Of a DNA stretch of 64,000 nucleotides, positions 22,226 to 31,301 are shown in pieces (position 1 is the first letter of the stretch; each line of letters starts with the position of its first letter). The position numbers were made by a program, and so were the translations under genes. The stretch is from contig OZ038382.1 in the NCBI GenBank assembly GCA_964036045.1, positions 147,510,961 through 147,574,960 on the forward strand. The letters are read 5' to 3'. Below the pieces are notes generated by a model. It saw only the letters and a list, made by a program, of their open reading frames with translations, was not told the DNA's origin and searched no databases. This DNA is from Eutreptiella sp. 'Long Island Sound 2002'. Its lineage: Eukaryota > Euglenozoa > Euglenophyceae > Eutreptiales > Eutreptiaceae.

Positions 22226-22492
22226 CCCCCATATATCGAAGCAGAACTTGGTTTTCCCGATGATACCACTCACCACGCTTCCCCCATTGATGCCTGCACG
22301 CATTGCAAGTGAATGGCCAGACTGGGGCGGAACGGTGTTCCCAATGATGTAATGCATCTCCTGGGCGACCTGCAACACACGATACGCCGTTTGCTGGCGC
22401 AACTCTCTGCGGTCTGGCTCCTCGGCCCAACCAACACACATGTAACAGTCCCCGATGGTCTTGATCTTCTCAACCCCATATTTCTTGGCTAC
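22226..22492 (-). CDS. adenylyl cyclase catalytic-domain exon 3 (of those seen)
   Basis: This 89-codon exon has clean borders: TTCATCAG|GTAGCC before it and TGGGGG|GTATGT after it, both phase 0. It encodes VAKKYGVEKIKTIGDCYM near the start and RAGINGGSVVSGIIG...FDIWG at the end. In class III cyclases the Asp of TIGDCYM is the second metal-binding residue. The Lys of KIKTIG selects adenine (guanylyl cyclases have Glu), so this is an adenylyl rather than guanylyl cyclase. It joins in phase to the exon ending LFGKFDQ at 43256, 20.8 kb upstream. The transition-state Asn and Arg, normally just after WGD-VN, are not in this exon and I did not find the next exon. No in-frame stop and high conservation suggest a functional host gene. 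Confidence 0.88.
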
Positions 22493-22734
22493 CTGATGAA
22501 CAACGGCCATGCAACACAGATGCGGCATGGATGGAACATGAATGCAGCAGAGATGGTGATGACGTGATCAGGAGTCCAGATCAGTCCACCCCCGGGTCTC
22601 AATGTTGATGGATGTGTGGGTGTGCGTCCCCCACGGCTATCCAGTGAACGTTACATGCCTGACAAATGCTGCTTTACCATGGACATTACCAGAGCATTGC
22701 AGAATACTACCCTGTGTGTGTGTGTGTGTGCGCT

Positions 22735-22824
22735 GTACTATCAACGAGGGTTGATGGCTTTTAATGTCCTGGCCGCTCTTGCGACGGGAGGGTTAGGGGT
22801 TAGCGGGTTAGAGCCTGCCTGAAG
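22735..22824 (+). repeat. 90-bp TTAGGG-like repeat, solitary copy
   Basis: The unit starts GTACTATCAACGAGGGTTGA and contains GGGAGGGTTAGGGGTTAGCGGGTTAG. Near-identical tandem copies are at 24060-24470. The 1.2 kb between them is C-rich and holds a fragment of a retroelement 3' end. Confidence 0.85.
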
Positions 22825-23119
22825 CCTGCCCTATCCCACCCCCGGCCCCCCGGTATGTCGCGGCGCGGCGGAAGGACGCCGTCCTGAGGCTATGTGCCCT
22901 CCTCGGAGGCCCTCCCGTGGCCCTGACCTGGGCCCTGTGTGCCGCCCCGGGGCGACGCCGCCGTCCGCTGCCCTGCTGGGCCTCCCCCCTCCCCCCTGAT
23001 CATGGGGGCTGGCACGACCGCCGACCCTCCGGAGGGCAAGACGCCCGCTTGTTGCTGCAGCTGCAGCCCCCCCCTCTGGACCGGCAGACACCGTTGTCCC
23101 CCCCCCAACACCCTGGGAT

Positions 23120-23240
23120 GCCCTTCGTGGTGGCGGCTGCAGCAATGCCGCACCCCCCTGTGCCCTTTGCATGACTTGCACGCTGGGGCCCTGTGCTCAT
23201 CGCACAAAGTCTGCATGGGGCGCCGCGGCTGCCCCACTCT
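23120..23240 (-). pseudogene. retroelement 3'-end fragment with Cys/His motif
   Basis: The minus strand reads PACKSCKGHRGVRHCCSRHH, followed by EGHP. The same motif recurs at 24764-24860 and, more diverged, at 25390-25480 and on the plus strand at 27546-27620. The spacing C-x2-C-x8-H-C-C-x3-H suggests metal binding. The long open frames around it (22890-24047) are Pro/Gly-rich products of GC bias. Confidence 0.5.
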
Positions 23241-24059
23241 TTTGCCCCCCGCCCGCTGCGCCCTCTTCTGTGGGGGGGAGGGGGGAAGGGACTCTGCCTG
23301 CTGTCCTGTGACTGCCCCTGGGGGGGGTTCCTGCTCCGCCCGTGTAGCGGATGCCGCCGCCGCCGCCCCCCCGGAGCTGTCCCCTGGGGGACGGCAGTCA
23401 ATCGACATCTCCTGTCCCCCCCCTGAGGGGTCCCCCTCCGCCGCCTCCGCCCCCGGCGCGCCGCCCCCCGAAAGGCTTGGGTGAGGTTCGACCGAAACCC
23501 CCTGGTCCTGCCCCCCCCCTCGGGGGGGGTTCGCGGCCCCCGGGGGGGGGGGTCGGCGCCCTCCCCTTTGGCTGATGACCCCGCCCGAGCCGCCGTCAGC
23601 CGGCGTGAGATGTCCCCGAAAATGTCCGCCAGCCCCCGGGAGGGGAGGGAGGGGGGGTGGGGACGCGGCTGAACCCCCCCCACCCGTGCGTGTCCGCCCG
23701 GGCGTCCGGCTGGCACGCGTGGCGCTTGGACTCCGCGTGCCCCCCCGTGCCCGGTGGCTCCCGCTGGGAGGGGCGGGGAGAGCGGGAAGGGCCTCCTGAG
23801 CTCTCCCTGCTGGTTTAACATACCGGAGCCGCTTAAGCTGTGTGCCCCCCCCCTGGAGACGCTTGGGGGGGGGGGCGGGAACTCCTCCTGGCGTCGCGCG
23901 TGCTCGTGCTCCGGGCGTGCTCGTCGCGTCTCGCGCTCTGGCGAGGATGATTGCGGGCGGGGTCGTTTGCGAGCGCTGGGCGAGCCCCGTGCGGCCTGGG
24001 ACGCCGCCACGGGGCCGGCCCCGGCCGGCCGCGCGGGCTGCAGCCACGCCCGCAGTGCT

Positions 24060-24470
24060 GTACTATCAACGAGGGTTGATGGCTTTTAATGTCCTGGCCG
24101 CTCTTGCGACGGGAGGGTTAGGGGTTAGCGGGTTAGAGCCTGCCTGAAGTGTACTATCAACGAGGGTTGAAGGCTTTTAATGTCCTGGCCGCTCTTGCGA
24201 CGGGAGGGTTAGGGTTAGCGGGTTAGAGCCTGCCTGTGGCGTGTACTATTAACGAGGGTTGAAGGCTTGTAATGTCCTGGCCGCTCTTGCGACGGGAGGG
24301 TTAGGGGTTAGCGGGTTACAGCCTGCCTAGGGCCTGCCCTATCCCACCCTTGGCCTCCCGGTGTGTCGCGGCGCGGCGGAAGGACTGTACTATTAAGGAG
24401 GGCAAGGGCCGATTAAAGTCCTGGACGCTATGCGACGGGTTAGGCGAGGGGGTTATGGGTTAGGGGCTGG
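24060..24470 (+). repeat. four tandem copies of the 90-bp TTAGGG-like repeat
   Basis: Copies start at 24060, 24151, 24243 and about 24387. The last is more diverged (TACTATTAAGGAGGGCAAGGG). Each contains CTGGCCGCTCTTGCGACGGG followed by GGGTTAGGGGTTAGCGGGTTAG-like sequence. The 24387 variant links this family to dispersed copies near 27201 and 42308. Confidence 0.85.
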
Positions 24471-24763
24471 CTGCGCCGGCCCTCCCCACCCCCCACCCAC
24501 CCCTGGTGCCGCAGCGCGACGGAAGGACTGGTGCCGCGGCGCGACAGAAGGACTAGGCGCCCAGGGTTAGGTGTCTGCCGAGTGCCCCGAGCGCCCTGTG
24601 GGTGCTGGCGCGGCGCCCGAGCCCTATGAGGCCCCCTCCCCACTGTTGTTGTCGCTGCCCCCCCCCCCCCCCCTCTGGGGGAGGGGGCAGGGCGCGCACA
24701 GGCCCCCCAGCCCAAACAGCGTGCGCTGGTGCGCACCTCCCGCCACTGGCACTAGTCGAGGGT

Positions 24764-24860
24764 GCCCCTCGTGGTGCCTGGAGCAGCAATGCCGCACCCC
24801 CCAGTGCCCCGTGCATGACTTGCACGCGGGGGCCCTGCACAGGGTTTGCATGGGGCGTCG
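24764..24860 (-). pseudogene. second retroelement 3'-end fragment with Cys/His motif
   Basis: The minus strand reads PMQTLCRAPACKSCTGHWG, then VRHCCSRHHEGHP. DNA similarity to 23120-23240 is high. The flanks carry poly-C (24660-24673) and a GC-rich low-complexity frame. Confidence 0.5.
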
Positions 24861-25219
24861 CTGCCCCAACCTCCTCCTTCCAGCCCGCTGCGCCGGCGGC
24901 GGCATGTGTGGCTGGGGTCACTGCTGCCCGGCGCCTCTGGCGCTGCACCACGTCGCTCATGGGCTGCGCGGCCCTAGGCTCCGCCGCCGGGGGCGGTGTT
25001 GACACCAAGGGCGCCAGCGTCGGGGGAAGGGGGGCGGGGGGGGTGTAGATGCCCTCCCAGACCCATTAGTCCCAAGCCATTGAGGCTCTCGGCCCGTTCC
25101 GGTTGCCCCCCCCCCCCCCCGGCTGGGGCGCCCGCTAGATCCCGTGGGGGGGGGGGGGGGGGGGGCAGTATTCCCCACCCAGGGCAGAGTACTCGGCACC
25201 TGCTGCGCCGTGCCGTTGG

Positions 25220-26996
25220 GCTAAGCGAGCGGTAGTCCGGCCGCTGGCGGCGGCCCGCCACCGCCGGTACCGGCGCCACGCAGGGGCGCTTGGCTAACGG
25301 CTCCGGTGGTGGCTCCGGGGGCGCTAGCGACACTTGCAGGACCCGTGAAGATGCTGCTGCCCCCGCCATTGCCGCTGGGTGGCCCGCATGCCCCCGCGCG
25401 CAACAGTGCGCCACTCCCCACCGCGCTAGCCGGCACTGCTTGCATTGCGGGTGCACGTGGACGGGGCACAGGCGCCACGGCACCGGCCTGACGTCCGCCG
25501 ACCGTGGCGGGCACGGCCGGGCCACACCCACTGCCCTCGGGCGCTGCACGCGCACGATCTTGTACGAGCGCGCCGCAGCCCCTCCCCCAGGGCGGCGCGG
25601 CAAGTACCGTGCCAGGAAAGAGTCCTTGCGGCCAGCCCCTTGGGTCGACAGCCGGCACATCCAAAGCTCCAAGCAGTGCCGCTAGAGCTGCAACATGTGC
25701 TGCTACATGTCGGGCAGGCACGCGAACACCGGCTGCTCCGTGCGCCCCATGCTGCGGAAGCCCCCAGGGGCACCTGAGACGTGCACATCCACCGAAAGCG
25801 TCCCTCTAGCAGGGTCCCGCTGGCAAGTAGGGGCTGCAGCAGGTCGGGCGCCTCCCGCAGCACTTGTGCCCGCAACGACAACACTTGCCGGGCGTGCGGA
25901 TGGCCTGGCCTGGCCGGGAGCGCCCGGTTGCTGTGGGACTCGAAGTCCACGGCCAGCTCGGCGTAGGTGACCTGGCCTGAGCCCGGTACCCACTGTAGCG
26001 CCGAGGCCCAGCGCACCAGGGCCTCCACAAAGCTGCGCTCCCACGGCCATCCCGCCAGCAGGCCTTGCGGCAGCTGTAGGGTCTTGCGTTGGGGCGGGGC
26101 GCAACGGTTCATCCGCCAGCTGCTCCCGGTATCCCTGCCGCGAATCCAGGCCCTGACCCCACGCTGGGCCCAACACCGTGGAGGCCGCGACTCCGCCCAG
26201 CCTCGCCGCCTCCTCCGCCGCGCGGCGGGCCGACGGCACCGCGAGGTACATGCCATACAGCTGTACAGCAGCCGCCCCACCTGAGCGTCTTCGCCCGCGC
26301 CCAACGGAGCGAGTGGCAGCAGGCCTGTGGTTGTCAGGCATACCGGCTAGGCCGCCGGTAGCGCCAAACGCCAGCAGTGCCCTAGCCTCCCGTGCGGCTC
26401 TGTCTGCGGCGCCCTGGGGCAGAAGGGGCACCTATCTGACTGCAGAATGGCGTGCCCCACCGCCCTGCCCGTCGTCCACGTTGCCCCGGCCAGCAACCTC
26501 CGCAGCATGCTGCGCTCCCTCCGTGGAGGCAACCTGCAAGCCTTCCCGGCACGCCTGTCGGTGCACGGCTCCGCCCAAGCCCCCAAAGGTGCCCGGCCGT
26601 CGCCGCTCCAACTCCCGTGCCATCGCGCGGGGCATTCTGGGTTGCCCTAGTGATGGCCCCCCCTGCGGTACTCGGAGAGCTCTGCGTAGGCCAGGTCGAG
26701 CCGCCGTTGCAGCTCCTGCACTTGCCGTGCAAGCGCCTCGATGCGTTGCGTCTCCGCTGTGGGCGGCGGGAGTGGCTGGTCGCGCTTCGGCCAGGATCTC
26801 GACGAGCCGCGTCCAGCCACAGCCGGCGCCACGCCGCCACCGTTGTCGGCTCCGGGCGCCGCATCGACGTCGATTGGGCCCCCTGTGCGGGACCAAGCCG
26901 GGGCTGTAGGGCCCCAGCTGTTGCGGCGGCCATGGCCACCAGGGTGGGCTGCAGAGCTGCAGCTAGAGCTGTCGCCAGGTCGTTGGGATCGGCCAT
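25220..26996 (-). pseudogene. retroelement-like gene, N-terminal helix to Cys/His C-terminus, four in-frame TAGs
   Basis: From an ATG at 26996 (MADPNDLATALAAALQPTL) the coding signal runs through a Gln-rich coiled coil (ETQRIEALARQVQELQRRL), a C-x2-C...H finger (RCPFCPRAPQTEPHGRLGH), a block GQVTYAELAVDFESHSN, and ends in LCPVHVHPQCKQC then VAHCCARGHAGHP. TAGs interrupt otherwise continuous frames at 26647, 26347, 25703 and 25682. Around the last two the protein reads FACLPDM-TAG-QHMLQL-TAG-RHCLELWM, clearly one helix. At least two frameshifts (near 26880 and 25830) are needed. I do not recognise an RT domain. It could be the gag or C-terminal part of a LINE or YR-type element. Confidence 0.5.
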
Positions 26997-27199
26997 GGCA
27001 ACGGTAGCAGAGACAGGCAGCTACGGCCGGCGTGGGCACACACCGTGGGTGGGCGGCGCTTTGTGTCGGCGCGGGCACTGTGTGTGCTGCTCGAACTCGC
27101 GCGCGGGAAGACAGTGGGTAGTCTAGCCCGCAGAAATGGTCACTGAGTCTTGCACCATCGGGTAACACCACAACCGCGTGAAGGAGCAAGAAAAGTGGC

Positions 27200-28650
27200 T
27201 ACTATTAAAGAGGGCAAGGGCCGTTTAAAATCCCGGATGCTGTGCGACGGTAATATCAATGAGGGAGACCCATATGTGGCTTTGAGCTGGATGTACACCA
27301 GTAACCCGGCACATGGGCGGGGCTGGCTGTTGTGTACACTTCCTACTCTTCCACAGAGTCAGAACCTCTGTGTGTGGGCTTTATGTTATTTCCTGTGTTG
27401 CCCTTCCATGCCCCTGTCCAAACAAGGGGCCAGCCACGTCCATCCCGTCGTCTTGCGATTCACTGCGGCAGAGCGGCCGTAGGCGATCGGGGGGGGGGGG
27501 GGGGGGCTCGTGTCTCCGTCGCTTCGAGACACGCGGTGTGAGTGGGATGTGTTGCTGCACGCTCATGCAGAGAGGCGTACGGCATTGCCGTGCCCGCGGG
27601 CACCACAAAGTGTGCACACCAGCACCAACACGCACCGGGCCACCAACACCACCCGAAGGCCCACGCAAACGCCAGTGCCTGTGCTCCCCAAGCCCCTCAC
27701 ACTACCATCGGGTGGCAGGGCGGAAGTCCATGAAGGGCGCATGTTTTCGACAGCGGGCGCCGGTCTATGTGCCCCGGGTTGTGGTGCCCTTTGTTGCAGC
27801 ATAGCGCTGCTGGGATTCTCAGCCTCTTGCACGTGGAACACGCTCGCAAACATTGTGCTGGGCATAGTGAGTGTGCTTGCGGCACGCGTGTGACTCGCAT
27901 CTGTGCGTTGGTTGCCACCCTGCGGCGCACGGTGACTCAATATGGCGCTTGTGGGACACGGCCGGACCCAATGACCGGAAACAGGTCACTCGCAAAAGTG
28001 GCGCCCCCCCTTGGCGCATGGGGATGAGGACGGCATGAGTCCGTGTTTAGGCTACCTGCCACAGCACACTGCAGGCGTGCCTCTTCCACCTCTTCGTGTA
28101 CGTCGCACACAATAGACATACGGGCGTTGCGCATGTGTTCGTGCATGTGTGCGTAGTTTCCATGTGGATTCACAGTAGCGTGCTAGCTGTTCCATGTGAG
28201 ATATCATGGCTGAGCGGCAGGCGAACTATGGTCTGTTCAGTCCTGCCAGCGCCGGAACCGCAATTGGGACCAGCACTGAGGCGTCATGACCTTGGCGGGG
28301 TGTAGTGTGCCTGATTTAACCAACCGTTGCAGAGTGCATAGTGCCAGCCTGAGGACCTGGGCTCTCTCTTGTAGAGGCAGCGTGTGCCCCTTGAATTTTG
28401 CTTGTGGTGCAGCCGGCAGTGTCCGCTCGGCAAATTCTTCAAAATCTAAAGCCAGCTCAATACAGGGGGGTCCTTAACGCAAAAGAAAAAATTGTTCTAG
28501 AACCTGGTATTTTCAAAAGAGCCCGCGGACAGTACATGTCTTCACCCCGGTGTTCCCAATTGTTCAACCATGAGTTCCTAGCGCCAAATTTGTATAAGCA
28601 CACAACCATATGATCCTAGCCCCACATGTGTTGCATGATAGCATCTGAAC
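27200..28650. other. repeat fragments, no complete gene
   Basis: At 27201-27250 lies a dispersed repeat (ACTATTAAAGAGGGCAAGGGCC). At 27490-27507 is an 18-base G run. At 27546-27620 the plus strand encodes a diverged copy of the Cys/His motif (RGVRHCRARGHHKVC). I see no further gene up to 28650. Confidence 0.5.
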
Positions 28651-28656
28651 CCTACC

Positions 28657-29163
28657 TCACACCCTGCACAATTCAACATGAACAAGAGCAAAGCTTTTTT
28701 CAATCAAATCCGGTGACGCAGCGTTCAACCACCCGAATGTTCCATCGCCAGCGGCACAGCCCGCCGGTGCCCGCACTTCCTCAGCCACATCCTTGACCAA
28801 CTGGTCCCGCTTTTTCCGAGCATTCTCGGATTTCTTCGTGCACCCCATGTCAACAAAAAGAAATTCTAAAGGAGTGAACCCACCGATATGACCCATAGCA
28901 ACAAAACCAAATAGGCACCCTCTCCCTCCAATGACCGTGGTTGACATCTACCCCAGGTCGGGGCAACTACACTGCATGCGAGACCGTCCACACAACCGGC
29001 ATCTTGCTGTTACCCTACGCAGCCATTGCACATGTTCAAAAGCCCGCACACGCCGCAACATATGTTCCGCCCAGGGCTGCGGTCGAGCACTAATGATCGC
29101 CTCCTCCTCATTGTTCAAGTTCTCTTCGAACTCATCACAATCGAAGGGGCAACGAATGATCAC
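28657..29163 (-). CDS. hypothetical protein, one in-frame TAG
   Basis: One frame of about 168 codons from 29163 (IIRCPFDCDEFEENL) to 28657 is broken only by a TAG at 28948-28950. The first half is acidic and then basic, with a Cys cluster (RCRLCGRSRMQCSC). The second half is hydrophobic (GCLFGFVAMGHIGGFTPLEF) and then Lys/Glu-rich. It lies inside the cyclase intron. It could be two overlapping unrelated frames. No family recognised. Confidence 0.35.
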
Positions 29164-29342
29164 AGGGTTCCACGGTACAGGGGTGGATATAGTGGGGGGG
29201 GTGGTCCCCCCCCCCCAGCCCCCCCCCCCCCCGATGACGATTACGATTACGATTCACCCGTGTGACTGAACGGCAGTTTTGTCGGCAGTTTGACAAAAAA
29301 AAAGCGCCAGGTCTGATGGCCAAAAAAAGCGCCAGCAGTTTG

Positions 29343-29411
29343 GGTCCAGCTGGCATTGAACCCAGGACCCAGATTCCTCAAGTCTGGGCATCATACCATT
29401 GTGCTACTGCA
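29343..29411 (-). ncRNA. second tRNA-like SINE head
   Basis: On the minus strand, TAGCACAATGGTATGATGC resembles a D arm, CCAGA/TCTGG an anticodon stem, and GGTTCAATGCC (29352-29362) a B box. The downstream sequence (29290-29340) has repeated GGCGCTTTTTTT motifs, like the tail of the tRNA-like element at 11027. A poly-C/poly-G hairpin with CGATTACGATTACGATT follows at 29195-29260. Confidence 0.5.
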
Positions 29412-29490
29412 CTGATCTGCCCTCCCTGACACAAAACACTACAGTGCACAGTGCTGTATGTATCCCATGAAGACAGTTCACAGTGTGCAA

Positions 29491-29793
29491 TTATTTCTTG
29501 ACACATTTTGCCAAAATGGCTTGCAGTTCGGAACCATCTGTGTCTGCACTGCCTGAGCTGGAGCTGTCTGAGCTGGAACTTGAGATGGAGACGACAACAC
29601 CACTGGACGAGGCTCCAGACGAGCTACTGGATGAATCTGCAGCAGGCGCATTGGCAGCCATGCAAAATTCCTGCAGGGCATTGTCATCCCCGCTGTCATC
29701 ACAGGTTTGTACAACAAGAACCTTGCGCTTTTTTCCCTTGTCACTCCGGGTCTTGCGCTTGCGTGTTTGGAAGCGCCTACGATCCCCAGACAT
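29491..29793 (-). CDS. small hypothetical protein, basic head and Ser-rich middle
   Basis: A 100-codon frame from an ATG at 29793 (MSGDRRRFQTRKRKTRSDKG) to a TAA at 29491. A strong basic nuclear-localisation-like N-terminus is followed by a poly-Ser/Asp tract. The composition is plausible for a real nuclear protein, but low complexity makes chance equally possible. The 450 bp upstream (29800-30250) contains no other gene. Confidence 0.3.
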   Translation of the reverse strand: MSGDRRRFQTRKRKTRSDKGKKRKVLVVQTCDDSGDDNALQEFCMAANAPAADSSSSSSGASSSGVVVSISSSSSDSSSSGSADTDGSELQAILAKCVKK

Positions 29794-30257
29794 TTATCCG
29801 GTGTCCAGATTTGGCGGTCTCTCTTTTGTTCCTCCATTTCAAAGAGAACAAAATAAAAAGTGGAAGAGGCCTGCAGCACCGGAAGCGAAAATGGAAAAAA
29901 AGCACCCTGTCACTGTTTACAGTTTTCACAACCACATTTGTGTTGGTAGCAGGAACGCAACAAGGGAGAAAAACCATGGTATTTCTGCAAGCAGCAAGGA
30001 GGTACAAAATTGCATTTGATGTCCTGGGAAAGGGAGAAAAAGCGCAAGGGACTGTGGGGTACAATCTGTGATGACACAGCAAGGAAAGGGGTGCAAAACC
30101 CAGGTGGTAGCGCAGCTGCAGATTCATCCAACTCTGCGAACACACATACCTGTAAAGCGAAAAAGGTGCAAATCGTAATCGTCATTCCGTCATCACTGCC
30201 TCCCGGCTCAACGCCCCCCGCCCCCCCCCCACCCCCACCCCGGTAATGTCGTCACTA

Positions 30258-30692
30258 TTATATCCACCCCTGCCACGGTAGCCCCACGGACTGCCGAGCC
30301 TCCCCAAAATCGTAAATTAGCGGCATCATTGTGCAGCTGAATGTGGTCTCATAGTGCACAACCGTCCGTAGCCAAATCTCGTGCGCCTCCACATGCCGTG
30401 CAAAGGTGAAGGCCATGTTGCATGCACGCTGCACAGCGGACTCGAGTAGCACATCCCCTACTCTAGGAATCAAGGCGCCCAACGTCATTGTGGACACGTG
30501 ACTGACATGACCACTGAGGAGGGGTCCGGCATCGGCGGCCTCCAGTGTGGGGGCATGGTAGGTCACGATAAGCACATGCATGTCGGGCAGAAATACTACG
30601 CAACGTACACCAAAATGCGCCATGGGTCCAAGTAGAAGGTAGAGCAGAGACACAGCAAATGCAATCGTTGCTACAGAGGAAAAGAATGCCAC
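30258..30692 (-). CDS. hypothetical membrane-like protein fragment
   Basis: The frame of 144 codons has no ATG at its start. It opens just after TTCTTTTCCTCTGTAG (30690-30675), a good splice acceptor, so it may be an exon. The first 40 residues are hydrophobic (TIAFAVSLLYLLLGPMAHF), and the rest is mixed with few charged runs. It ends TAA-TAG-TGA at 30260-30252. No family recognised. The adjacent 39-bp direct duplication (30700-30775) shows no coding signal. Confidence 0.35.
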   Translation of the reverse strand: MAFFSSVATIAFAVSLLYLLLGPMAHFGVRCVVFLPDMHVLIVTYHAPTLEAADAGPLLSGHVSHVSTMTLGALIPRVGDVLLESAVQRACNMAFTFARHVEAHEIWLRTVVHYETTFSCTMMPLIYDFGEARQSVGLPWQGWI

Positions 30693-30949
30693 AAATGGTG
30701 CCTACTCCCGTCGCTCTGCGGCGAGTGCTCTCCTGGGTGCCTACTCCCATCGCTCTGCGGTGAGTGCATTCATTTTGGTTTAGGTTTCGGCACACGCAGG
30801 TTTGGGTTTGGGCACCACTTGCTGCTTCACATTTCATATGGGGAGCTGCCCCACCAGTTGCCTTAAAAGTGCATGCACGGGCGCGCAACAAAGCGTAGAT
30901 TGTGAGTCCCTAAAGCCAAGCACGGTGGGTACAATCAGAGCAGGGGGGG

Positions 30950-31200
30950 AAATCAGAAGTGGCCCACTTGTGGGCAAGGTGGCTACGTAACCCCTGCCGC
31001 CTCAGGGATCCCCACCGTTTTAGAGCGGGGGGCAAAATCAGAAGTGGCCCACTTGTGGGCAAGGTGGCTACGTAACCCCTGCCGCCTCGGCGATCCCCTC
31101 CGCTTCCGAGCGGGGGGCAGAATCAAAAGTGGCGCTCAAAAGAGGGCGGATTTGCTACGTAACTCCTGCTTTCTCGGTGATCCCCAAAAAGGGGGGATAG
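30950..31200. repeat. three tandem about 86-bp units
   Basis: Units beginning AATCAGAAGTGGCCCACTTGTGG and containing GGTGGCTACGTAACCCCTGC follow one another, the third diverged. No coding function. Confidence 0.8.
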
Positions 31201-31301
31201 ACATGGCCCACGTTGGGCCGGGGCAAAAAGGCGTCTAGGGGCGGTCCTGAAGGGCTGTCCTTAACAAAAAAAAAATCTCGTCCCTTAAGGACCCCCCTGC
31301 C

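Noticed and set aside
22890-24047. Frames of 336-385 codons, Pro/Gly/Arg-rich
   Set aside because: The composition follows GC bias and homopolymers; only the short Cys/His block is shared with other copies.
22735-24470. Chromosome end
   Set aside because: The TTAGGG-like motif is embedded in a longer unit, degenerate, and flanked on both sides by unique sequence and by exons of one gene.
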